Assembly: GCA_012960055.1 (NCBI GenBank)
Contig: DUCA01000211.1
Location: 1-5,250, forward strand
Source of the DNA: Cycloclasticus sp.
GTDB taxonomy: Bacteria; Pseudomonadota; Gammaproteobacteria; Methylococcales; Cycloclasticaceae
DNA: 5,250 nt
Direction of reading: 5' to 3'
Shown here: one piece after another, positions 1 through 5,158 of the stretch
How positions within the stretch are numbered: the stretch's first letter is position 1
Layout: each line of letters opens with the position of its first letter
Translations under genes and position numbers: made by a program
Notes under the pieces: generated by a model
Seen by the model: only the letters and a program-made list of their open reading frames with translations
Told to the model about the DNA's origin: nothing
Database searches by the model: none

Positions 1-1045
1 CAACATTTGTAACCGTTTGGATTTTGACTGCTGCCTCTTTGAACGCATAGCCCATCGCCATCAACACAGCCATGCTGGCAACCAAATTATCGACATTGAA
101 TTTACCCAATAAAGCCGATTGGACATGAGTAGAGCAGCCGTTAAACGACACATCGAAAGACAGGCCATTGACCGTTAAACGTTCATTGGAGATAAGCAGA
201 CAAGCTACTTCATCTTGCTGTTTAAAGCGCGAAAACATCAGTACACTGACGTCTGCTGATAACGCGTTCAAAATATCTTGGCTGAACGCATCATCTTGAT
301 TCAACACGGCAAATTCCAGTGATGGCGTTTTAAATAAGGCCAACTTCGCGTCACCGTAGGCTTCCATTGTTTGATGGTAATCAAGGTGATCATGACTTAA
401 GTTCGTGAACACCGCGCCTTGAAACTCAACCGCATTCACCCTGCCTTGATCCAAACCATGTGATGACACCTCCATCGCAACAACACGACTGCCCTCACTC
501 AACAATTGCGCTAACTGCTGCTGCACGCTGGCCGCATCAGGCGTTGTATTGACTGTCGGTATTAAGTTGTTTGGATTACCCCAGCCTAATGTTCCAATCA
601 CCCCGCATGTCATGCCATCAACGCTCAATGCCTGCGCAACAAAGTGGCTGACTGATGTCTTCCCATTCGTACCCGTCACACCAATAACCGGCATATTTTC
701 TGAAGGGCGCTGATAATAACGCGCAGCAATCTCACTAACATGCGCACTAAGGTTTGATAATTCAATTAAGCATATATCATGCTGGCTTTTGACTTTTTGA
801 ACCAAGCAATCAATACCGTCACCAGCCTCGTACACAATAGCCGCCACACCCCCGCGAATCGCTTGATCTGCATACACCAAGCCATGCGACTGAGCACCCG
901 ACAGCGCCAAAAACAAGCCGTTTTCTTCAATTGCTCTTGCATCAACTGTCGGCGCAGCAACAACGATGTCACGGTTTACCGTTACCATGCCGTCCAATAA
1001 GTACCGCAAAGACACCCATGATGGACTTTGAGGTGCCGGCATCAT
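1..1045 (-). CDS. murE: UDP-N-acetylmuramoyl-tripeptide synthetase MurE, N-terminal part (3' end outside window)
   Basis: Cytoplasmic Mur ligase that uses ATP to add the third residue, normally meso-diaminopimelate in Gram-negatives, to UDP-MurNAc-L-Ala-D-Glu. The frame is open for 348 codons to the left edge; about 150 C-terminal residues, including the DNPR-type diaminopimelate motif, are not in the window, so the amino acid specificity cannot be read. Visible motifs: the N-terminal UDP-binding segment VDAR (34-37), the P-loop GVTGTNGKTS (122-131), NTTPDA (166-171), EVSSHGL (192-198), TNLSHDHLDYH (214-224) and DAKLALF with the lysine expected to be carbamylated (K234). The usual DSR of the UDP-binding segment reads DAR here. 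Two adjacent ATGs (1045 and 1042) are both possible; the first gives an ATGA overlap with the ftsI stop. GGAG sits 5 and 8 bases upstream of them, inside the ftsI end. MurF and MurD are less likely given the motifs and the position after ftsI. Confidence 0.95.
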   Translation of the reverse strand, partial: MMPAPQSPSWVSLRYLLDGMVTVNRDIVVAAPTVDARAIEENGLFLALSGAQSHGLVYADQAIRGGVAAIVYEAGDGIDCLVQKVKSQHDICLIELSNLSAHVSEIAARYYQRPSENMPVIGVTGTNGKTSVSHFVAQALSVDGMTCGVIGTLGWGNPNNLIPTVNTTPDAASVQQQLAQLLSEGSRVVAMEVSSHGLDQGRVNAVEFQGAVFTNLSHDHLDYHQTMEAYGDAKLALFKTPSLEFAVLNQDDAFSQDILNALSADVSVLMFSRFKQQDEVACLLISNERLTVNGLSFDVSFNGCSTHVQSALLGKFNVDNLVASMAVLMAMGYAFKEAAVKIQTVTNV

Positions 1046-2781
1046 TGCAGCTCCCGCTCAAGCGACGCCATCACAGTTGGCCGCTTAAGGTTATCTGGTG
1101 CTATATTCATCAAACGTAATGCACCGGTCATCACCCTTGAAAAAACCGGCGCTGCGACTAAACCGCCATAGTAATCGCCGGCCTTTGGCTCATCTATCAC
1201 CACCACCATCACTAATTTCGGATCATTCGCAGGCGCCATGCCTGCAAAAATCCCTAGGTATTTATCCTCAGAATAACCGCCTGCAATGGCTTTCTTAACC
1301 GTACCTGTTTTACCCGCGACGGTGTAGCCATGCACGCTCGCTCTAGGGGCTGTACCCACTTTGCTGACCACGCCTTTCAACATATTGCGAACTTGCTTGG
1401 CTACTGCCGAGCTCATCACTTGCACACCCTCAGCTTGTTTGTTATTTCGCAGCAAACCAACCGGTTCCATCAACCCATCATTGGCAATAGCCGCATAGCC
1501 ACGCGCTAACTGCAAAGCCGACATAGATAAACCATAACCATATGACAAGGTCGCTGTTTCAATGGGTCGCCATTGCTCATAACTCACCAATCTACCTCGC
1601 GCTTCACCGGGGAAGCCTAGGTTTGCCGAACGACCAAATCCCAAGTTATTCAATAGACCCCACAAGCCTTTAGATGGAATACCTAAAGCTATTTTTGCTG
1701 ACGCCACATTGCTTGATTTCAACAACACCGTCGCCAAATCAATCGCGCCATAATTACGGTGATCACGTACTTGGTTGCGACCCACTTTCATGTAACCCGG
1801 GTTGGTATCAATAATGCTCGATGTATCAAACACGCCCGACTCCATACCTGCCGCAACCGTAAAGGGCTTCATCGTAGAGCCCGGCTCAAAGACATCAGTA
1901 AATGCGCGATTACGCACATGGCTTGCTTTAAATTTTGAACGGTCATTGGGATTAAATGCCGGCTGATTCGCTACTGCCAACACCTCACCTGTTTTTGGGT
2001 TGAGCAACACCAGCGACCCTGCGTTCGCTTTATGTTGCGCCACCGCTGCTTTTAGCTCGCGATACGCCAAATATTGTAAGCGCCTATCCAACGACAAATG
2101 AATATCCTCACCTGCGATTGGCGCACGAATATCATCAACGTGTTTCACCATTCTGCGTTTGCCATCACGCACTACTCGCTCAACCCCCGCTACACCCGTC
2201 AATTGAGAGTTTAATGCCAACTCAAGCCCTTCTTGGCCTTCGTCATCAATGTTAGTAAAACCTACAAGATGCGCCGCCACTTCGCCATCTGGGTAATAAC
2301 GTCTGTATTCTTTTTGTAGGTAAACACCGGGTAAATTCAAATCGTCAATCGTTGCGGCAACTTGCGGATCCATGTGTCGACGTAAATAAACAAACCGTCT
2401 CGACGCCACTTTTTTCAACTTTTTCATCAGCAAGCTCGTTTTAAAGCCGAGCAAGTTGGCAAACTCGCTGGCCTTGTCCTGCAAATCCAATTCTTGCGGG
2501 TTAACCCATACCGAGCTGACCGGCGCACTGATCGCTAATGCATGACCATCGGCATCTAGAATCTTGCCTCTGTAGGCTGGCAATTTAATATCACGCAAAT
2601 GCACAGCTTCGCCGCGTTTTTGCAAGTAAGCATTATTCAACACCTGCAAATCAATCGCTCTATAAATCAACGCGCACATCACCAACATAAAGCACGCCAA
2701 AATAAATCGACGGCGGCCGGCTAACTCCGGCACGACAACTTTCTGCGCTTTATCTCTGGAATGTGGATTGCTGTAATTCAT
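1042..2781 (-). CDS. ftsI: Peptidoglycan D,D-transpeptidase FtsI (PBP3)
   Basis: Septum-specific class B penicillin-binding protein of the inner membrane that crosslinks stem peptides during division, working with the FtsW glycosyltransferase and FtsQLB. 579 residues, close to the 588 of E. coli. Layout: a short basic cytoplasmic tail ending in RRR (23-25), one membrane segment at about 26-46 (FILACFMLVMCALIY), the periplasmic pedestal with the conserved RGKILDADG (71-79), then the transpeptidase domain with the three active-site motifs S302-T-M-K305, S356-S-N358 and K491-T-G493. All catalytic residues are present and there is no frameshift. The ATG overlaps the ftsL stop by 4 bases (ATGA), and no good ribosome binding site is seen just upstream, so translation is probably coupled to ftsL. 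Expected to be the target of PBP3-selective beta-lactams such as aztreonam, from family knowledge. Confidence 0.98.
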   Translation of the reverse strand: MNYSNPHSRDKAQKVVVPELAGRRRFILACFMLVMCALIYRAIDLQVLNNAYLQKRGEAVHLRDIKLPAYRGKILDADGHALAISAPVSSVWVNPQELDLQDKASEFANLLGFKTSLLMKKLKKVASRRFVYLRRHMDPQVAATIDDLNLPGVYLQKEYRRYYPDGEVAAHLVGFTNIDDEGQEGLELALNSQLTGVAGVERVVRDGKRRMVKHVDDIRAPIAGEDIHLSLDRRLQYLAYRELKAAVAQHKANAGSLVLLNPKTGEVLAVANQPAFNPNDRSKFKASHVRNRAFTDVFEPGSTMKPFTVAAGMESGVFDTSSIIDTNPGYMKVGRNQVRDHRNYGAIDLATVLLKSSNVASAKIALGIPSKGLWGLLNNLGFGRSANLGFPGEARGRLVSYEQWRPIETATLSYGYGLSMSALQLARGYAAIANDGLMEPVGLLRNNKQAEGVQVMSSAVAKQVRNMLKGVVSKVGTAPRASVHGYTVAGKTGTVKKAIAGGYSEDKYLGIFAGMAPANDPKLVMVVVIDEPKAGDYYGGLVAAPVFSRVMTGALRLMNIAPDNLKRPTVMASLERELQ

Positions 2782-3050
2782 TTGATTTTCACGTACACCA
2801 CATCTTCGGGCGCTGGAACCCTCAGGTTTAAGGTTGTACGCGCCAACTGCTCTATTTTGTTATTAGACGCATAGGTGTTTTGCTCCAACTGCAAATTGTT
2901 CCACTCAACGCCAAGCCGGTCTTGCTCGCGCAACTCCTGTTGCAACTGATTAAACATTAAACGCGCATCGTATTTTACATACACAACGCTTAATGCCGAC
3001 GCCACCACCATCGTTAAAAGGAGCACCGCCATATTATTAATGCTCGCCAT
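2778..3050 (-). CDS. ftsL: Cell division protein FtsL
   Basis: Small bitopic inner-membrane protein of the FtsQLB divisome complex, which pairs with FtsB through a coiled coil and relays activation to FtsWI. 90 residues from the chosen ATG, shorter than E. coli FtsL (121) mainly through a minimal cytoplasmic tail. A membrane segment is at about 7-26 (MAVLLLTMVVASALSVVYV), followed by a polar, Leu/Gln-rich probable coiled coil (about 30-60) with the family pattern W50..L53..E56, and the IEQLA...L.....P block (66-79). A GTG one codon upstream (3053) is an alternative; the ATG is preferred because GGAG lies 8 bases before it and its A is shared with the rsmH stop (TGATG). The identification rests on topology plus position between rsmH and ftsI, as FtsL sequences diverge quickly. 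Confidence 0.93.
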   Translation of the reverse strand: MASINNMAVLLLTMVVASALSVVYVKYDARLMFNQLQQELREQDRLGVEWNNLQLEQNTYASNNKIEQLARTTLNLRVPAPEDVVYVKIK

Positions 3051-3985
3051 CACAGCTTCTCCGCCACACGTAACACAGCGCTTCGGCTACGCACATTGCC
3101 AGCCACTTCTTCAGCCGACGCTTTAATGGCCTTACCGATGCATTTAAAAACAGGTTTTGCAGCATCTGGTGGCAAAGGCAAATGCCTGGGCACAACCGGA
3201 CCACGTGACTGTTCACGCATAAAGCGCTTCACGATCCTATCTTCCAAGGAGTGGAAGCTAATCACCGTCAAGCGACCACCCTTTTTAAGAATAGACGCGG
3301 AATTCGCCAACACTTTCTCAAGGTCATCAAGCTCGTGATTCACCTTAATTCTAATCGCTTGAAATGTTCGAGTAGCCGGGTGTTTTCCTGGCTCGCGCCT
3401 GCTGACTAAATTTTCAATTAATTTTGCCAGTTGCCCTGTTGTTTCAATTGGCGCTTCTTTGCATTGCTCAACAATCTCAGCCGCAATTTTGCGCGCAAAC
3501 TTCTCTTCGCCGTAATCACGTAATACTTTTAACAACTCTTTTTCATCAACACGGGATAACCACTGCGATGCAGATTCTCCCTGCGTTGAGTCCATGCGCA
3601 TGTCCAGCGGGCCGTCTCTCATAAAGCTAAAACCGCGTTCAGCCACATCCAATTGCGGAGAAGACACACCTAAATCTAGCAAAATACCGTCCACAGAACC
3701 CGACCACTGCCTTTGCGACACCATCTGAACCATGTCCGCAAAACTACCGTGCGCCAATTCGAAACGCGTATCTGCTAATAATATTTTTGCTTGCGAAGAA
3801 TTCACAGCGTCCATGTCCTTATCGATTGAGAGCAACCTTCCCTGCGGTGACAAAGCTCGCAATATTTCCCCACTGTGTCCACCACGACCAAAGGTTCCAT
3901 CGATATAAACCCCATCAGTTTGTCGTATCAACCCGCTTAACGCTTCGTCTAATAAGACCGGCTTATGTAGTGCGCTGCCCATCAT
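3050..3985 (-). CDS. rsmH: 16S rRNA (cytosine(1402)-N(4))-methyltransferase RsmH (MraW)
   Basis: S-adenosylmethionine-dependent methyltransferase that modifies N4 of C1402 in the decoding centre of 16S rRNA, together with RsmI, which makes the 2'-O-methylation. 311 residues, the normal full length (E. coli 313). The SAM-binding loop YIDGTFGRGGHS is at 27-38, the acidic strand end SIDKD at 53-57, the signature ILLDLGVSSPQLD at 101-113, GPLDMRMD at 125-132, HPATRTFQAIRI...NHEL at 202-219, VISFHSLEDR at 241-250 and RSRSAVLRVAE at the C-terminus. All family blocks are present. Its ATG overlaps the mraZ stop by one base (TAATG); a second ATG follows directly (3982). No clear ribosome binding site precedes it, so reinitiation after mraZ is likely. 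Confidence 0.98.
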   Translation of the reverse strand: MMGSALHKPVLLDEALSGLIRQTDGVYIDGTFGRGGHSGEILRALSPQGRLLSIDKDMDAVNSSQAKILLADTRFELAHGSFADMVQMVSQRQWSGSVDGILLDLGVSSPQLDVAERGFSFMRDGPLDMRMDSTQGESASQWLSRVDEKELLKVLRDYGEEKFARKIAAEIVEQCKEAPIETTGQLAKLIENLVSRREPGKHPATRTFQAIRIKVNHELDDLEKVLANSASILKKGGRLTVISFHSLEDRIVKRFMREQSRGPVVPRHLPLPPDAAKPVFKCIGKAIKASAEEVAGNVRSRSAVLRVAEKL

Positions 3986-4440
3986 TACAATGACAACGAT
4001 TCCAGTTCCGGTGAAAGCTCACCTTCTTCTGCATTATCCTCTTCAAACCAGATATCGCGCTTGGTTACCCATGTTTGATCATTCCAAATTTCAAACTTAT
4101 TTCCTTGACCTATCATCACTACCTTTTTATCTAATTCAGCAAACTCACGCAATGCTGGCGACACCAAGACACGACCCTGACCGTCAAGCTCACAGTCCGT
4201 TGCGTGACCGATGAGTAAACGCTGTAAACGCCTGGCTTGTTTATTCAACGTAGGCAGCTTAATCAGCTTGCGCTCTATATCTTCCCAAACTGGCAGTGGA
4301 TACAATAGGAGACTATGTTCACGATCAACCGTCATCACCATTTGACCATCACAAGAAGCGTTCAACTGCGCACGATAACGCGTAGGGATAGACAACCGCC
4401 CCTTAGCATCCAACGTTACGTTATTAAGTCCTCTGAACAA
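3985..4440 (-). CDS. mraZ: Transcriptional regulator MraZ, TTG start
   Basis: First gene of the dcw operon. MraZ forms ring-shaped oligomers of a doubled AbrB-like fold, binds short repeats near its own promoter and represses the operon in E. coli. 151 residues (E. coli 152). The start MFRG is the family N-terminus; the two half-domains are marked by DAKGRLSIPTRYR (11-23) and DGQGRVLVSPALREFA (86-101), with LLLYPLP..W (44-52), RRLQRLLIGHA (70-80) and QGNKFEIW (112-119) also conserved, and an acidic tail ending in LSL. The initiation codon is TTG (4438-4440): an in-frame TAG lies only two codons upstream (4444-4446) and the next Met is residue 34, so no ATG could give a full MraZ. It is preceded by AAAGGGG with 7 bases of spacing. 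It probably controls itself through the repeats at 4466-4491. Confidence 0.97.
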   Translation of the reverse strand: MFRGLNNVTLDAKGRLSIPTRYRAQLNASCDGQMVMTVDREHSLLLYPLPVWEDIERKLIKLPTLNKQARRLQRLLIGHATDCELDGQGRVLVSPALREFAELDKKVVMIGQGNKFEIWNDQTWVTKRDIWFEEDNAEEGELSPELESLSL

Positions 4441-4447
4441 ACCCTAT

Positions 4448-4454
4448 CCCCTTT
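4448..4454 (-). promoter_or_regulatory. Ribosome binding site of mraZ
   Basis: On the minus strand AAAGGGG ends 7 bases before the TTG codon at 4440. This purine-rich stretch with normal spacing supports the non-ATG start and is the only clear Shine-Dalgarno-like site in front of mraZ. Confidence 0.7.
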
Positions 4455-4465
4455 ATGGTTACTTT

Positions 4466-4491
4466 CCACTTCTTACCACTTTACCCCACTT
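4466..4491 (-). promoter_or_regulatory. MraZ operator: three AAGTGG repeats at 10-bp spacing
   Basis: The plus strand carries CCACTT at 4466-4471, 4476-4481 and 4486-4491, an exact 10-bp period, so all three lie on the same face of the helix; on the minus strand they read AAGTGG. A weaker fourth copy (CACT at 4496-4499) follows at 9 bp and runs into the -10 box. Known MraZ sites are TGGGN repeats separated by 5 bases in E. coli and AAAGTG[T/G] repeats in Mycoplasma. The two promoter-proximal copies here read AAAGTGG in full and the third GAAGTGG. They start at about the predicted transcription start and lie in the ~50-base leader, where a bound MraZ ring could block initiation or escape. Binding is inferred, not shown. 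Confidence 0.8.
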
Positions 4492-4494
4492 TTT

Positions 4495-4506
4495 TCACTA
4501 TAGTGA
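4495..4506. repeat. Perfect 12-bp palindrome covering the -10 box
   Basis: TCACTATAGTGA reads the same on both strands and encloses the -10 hexamer of the dcw promoter. It could be an operator for a dimeric regulator or a coincidence of the TATAGT box with the nearby AGTG repeats. No known consensus is matched. Confidence 0.45.
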
Positions 4507-4526
4507 TGAAAATACCACTCTGTCAA
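4497..4526 (-). promoter_or_regulatory. Sigma70-type promoter of the mraZ/dcw operon
   Basis: On the minus strand a perfect -35 box TTGACA (4526-4521) is followed after 18 bases by a -10 box TATAGT (4502-4497), one mismatch from TATAAT. The predicted start is near 4490, giving a leader of about 50 nt before the TTG codon of mraZ. This is the best promoter match seen between rnpB and mraZ and is the likely main dcw promoter (Pmra equivalent). Confidence 0.8.
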
Positions 4527-4546
4527 GCACCTAATTCCCTAAATAC

Positions 4547-4562
4547 TTTGTTTACGAACAAA
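4547..4562. repeat. 16-bp inverted repeat upstream of the dcw -35 box
   Basis: TTTGTT-TACG-AACAAA has perfect 6-bp arms and a 4-bp centre. It lies about 20 bp upstream of the -35 box, centred near -64 from the predicted start, a place typical for an activator site. The arm-and-N4 layout is like that of CRP/FNR-family sites, but the arms match neither the CRP (TGTGA) nor the FNR (TTGAT) half-site. No regulator can be named. Confidence 0.4.
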
Positions 4563-4644
4563 CACTTAGCTGACCTTCACAGCACGCGGTTAACAGAGGG
4601 TTAAAACTAGAGATAAAGGCAATAAAAATCATGAAGTTGCAGCT

Positions 4645-4659
4645 TTTTCTTAAAGAAAA
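4645..4659. repeat. AT-rich palindrome TTTTCTT-A-AAGAAAA
   Basis: Perfect 7-bp arms around one central base. It contains almost only A and T and sits in an AT-rich spacer, so chance is a real possibility. Too little loop for an RNA hairpin; if functional it would be a DNA site. Confidence 0.3.
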
Positions 4660-4689
4660 TACTGGAAATCAAGCCCATAATGTAATTTT

Positions 4690-4719
4690 CACAAGAAATC
4701 GCAGGAAACACAAGAAATC
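4690..4719. repeat. Tandem 11-bp direct repeat CACAAGAAATC, 19-bp period
   Basis: Exact copies lie at 4690-4700 and 4709-4719, separated by 8 bp. The second copy abuts the hairpin at 4720-4736. Function unknown; two exact 11-mers nearly two helix turns apart could be a protein-binding site. Confidence 0.5.
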
Positions 4720-4736
4720 TCGGCAACGCTTGCCGA
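4720..4736. repeat. Stem-loop TCGGCAA-CGC-TTGCCGA
   Basis: A perfect 7-bp GC-containing stem with a 3-base loop, extendable by AAAT/ATTT pairing (4715-4718 with 4737-4740) across one bulged C. It is the strongest hairpin between rnpB and mraZ. On the minus strand it is followed by GATTTCTTG and on the plus strand by ATTTAAG, so neither side has a proper T-run; it is at best a weak terminator or an RNA processing/stability element. Confidence 0.4.
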
Positions 4737-4858
4737 ATTTAAGTTAACACGTTGAAAAGTAAGGCTTTTAGTTTACCGAGGCAGAAAAAATAAATCAGAT
4801 AGGAACGCCTCTATCAGCACATCTTTTTATCGGCGCTCACCGGCTCGAAAAAATGTGG

Positions 4859-4867
4859 TTATTCACA
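4859..4867 (+). promoter_or_regulatory. DnaA box candidate (TTATTCACA)
   Basis: Matches the relaxed DnaA consensus TTATNCACA. It lies about 330 bp upstream of the dcw promoter and in opposite orientation to the perfect box at 5073-5081. Confidence 0.4.
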
Positions 4868-4947
4868 GCTTTTAACTGACAACAGCTTATTGAAGGTTCC
4901 AGCTAATCTTGCTGAAAAGCGAAAAAATCTCGACCTTGTTCTTGAAC

Positions 4948-5073
4948 TTAGTATTGCGCCAAGTCGGTTTTTTTCACACTTAGCTTTTTTAGATAGTTTT
5001 CAGCCAACCTCACGATAATTTCTGAGGTATCGTCCAACCTATTATTTTTACAGAAATGGCCGCGCTTATGCAT
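4948..5073 (-). CDS. Hypothetical small ORF, 41 codons, between rnpB and mraZ
   Basis: Not recognised. An ATG at 5073 opens 41 codons ending at TAA (4948-4950); the frame is free of stops for about 20 codons further upstream, so a GTG start at 5091 (47 codons) is also possible. The product is basic; its C-terminal half, RLAENYLKKLSVKKTDLAQ, would form a charged amphipathic helix and there is no membrane segment or signal peptide. A weak GAAGG lies about 11 bases before the ATG. It reads the same way as rnpB and mraZ and its start codon overlaps the perfect DnaA box. A chance open frame in AT-rich DNA, or the decayed end of an older gene, are equally possible. Confidence 0.25.
   Translation of the reverse strand: MHKRGHFCKNNRLDDTSEIIVRLAENYLKKLSVKKTDLAQY
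5004..5040. repeat. Interleaved inverted repeats between direct CCAACCT copies
   Basis: CCAACCT occurs at 5004-5010 and 5034-5040. Between them ACCTCA (5007-5012) can pair with TGAGGT (5023-5028), while ACGATA (5012-5017) can pair with TATCGT (5028-5033). The two 6-bp stems interlock, so in RNA they are either alternatives or an H-type pseudoknot. No family is recognised, and the stems lie inside the small ORF at 4948-5073. Confidence 0.35.
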
Positions 5074-5081
5074 GTGGATAA
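5073..5081 (-). promoter_or_regulatory. Perfect DnaA box (TTATCCACA)
   Basis: TGTGGATAA on the plus strand is the exact complement of the strong DnaA box TTATCCACA. It lies about 70 bp past the 3' end of rnpB. DnaA is known to regulate division genes in some bacteria, including ftsL in Bacillus subtilis; a role here is inference. Confidence 0.5.
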
Positions 5082-5140
5082 CGACCTTCACAAGAGAATG
5101 GGCAAATTTGACATTAACCCAAGTATCCGGAGATTAGCGA

Positions 5141-5158
5141 AATAAAAAGGAGTTGGCC
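5141..5158 (-). terminator. Possible rnpB terminator: P1 3' strand plus U-tract
   Basis: The last rnpB bases GGCCAACTCC are followed directly by TTTTTATTT on the minus strand. If the 5' end of rnpB, outside the window, begins with the complementary GGAGTTGGCC, the P1 helix plus this U-tract would be an intrinsic terminator. Only the 3' half is visible, and P1 would be a long-range pairing, so transcription could continue toward mraZ. Confidence 0.3.

Larger units (their letters stand above)
4527..5148. other. AT-rich intergenic region between the dcw promoter and rnpB
   Basis: About 620 bases with no recognised gene. Besides the repeats, DnaA boxes and small ORF listed separately, I see only short frames on either strand (for example 38 codons at 4631-4747 and 29 codons at 5056-5145, both plus strand), no tRNA, no second convincing promoter, and no transposon ends. 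In Pseudomonas rnpB and mraZ also lie close together in this order. Confidence 0.6.

Noticed and set aside
766..972. 68-codon minus-strand frame
   Set aside because: It lies inside murE in another frame; the murE frame is continuous through here and carries all the family motifs.
1042..2781. Possible loss of activity in FtsI
   Set aside because: STMK, SSN and KTG motifs are all intact and the length is normal.
3990..4214. 74-codon plus-strand frame opposite mraZ, and similar plus-strand frames at 779-1298, 3096-3993 and 4315-4503
   Set aside because: All are antisense to strongly conserved genes, have no recognisable product and no promoter or ribosome site of their own.
4607..4678. 23-codon minus-strand ORF upstream of the dcw promoter
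   Set aside because: No Shine-Dalgarno sequence and composition typical of the surrounding AT-rich spacer.
4631..4747. 38-codon plus-strand ORF in the intergenic region with a basic C-terminal end
   Set aside because: Weak, badly spaced ribosome site, no promoter, and its translation runs through the direct repeat and hairpin; likely chance in AT-rich DNA.
4801..4860. CGGCGCTCACCG hairpin near T and A runs as a terminator
   Set aside because: Only about four base pairs including a wobble, and no T-run follows it on either strand in the right place.
4961..4975. T-run after AAGTCGG on the plus strand, as a possible terminator
   Set aside because: No inverted repeat precedes the T-run, so it does not form an intrinsic terminator.
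5056..5145. 29-codon plus-strand ORF ending at the rnpB 3' end
   Set aside because: Very short, no ribosome binding site, and it is antisense to the start of the minus-strand small ORF; too little to support a gene.
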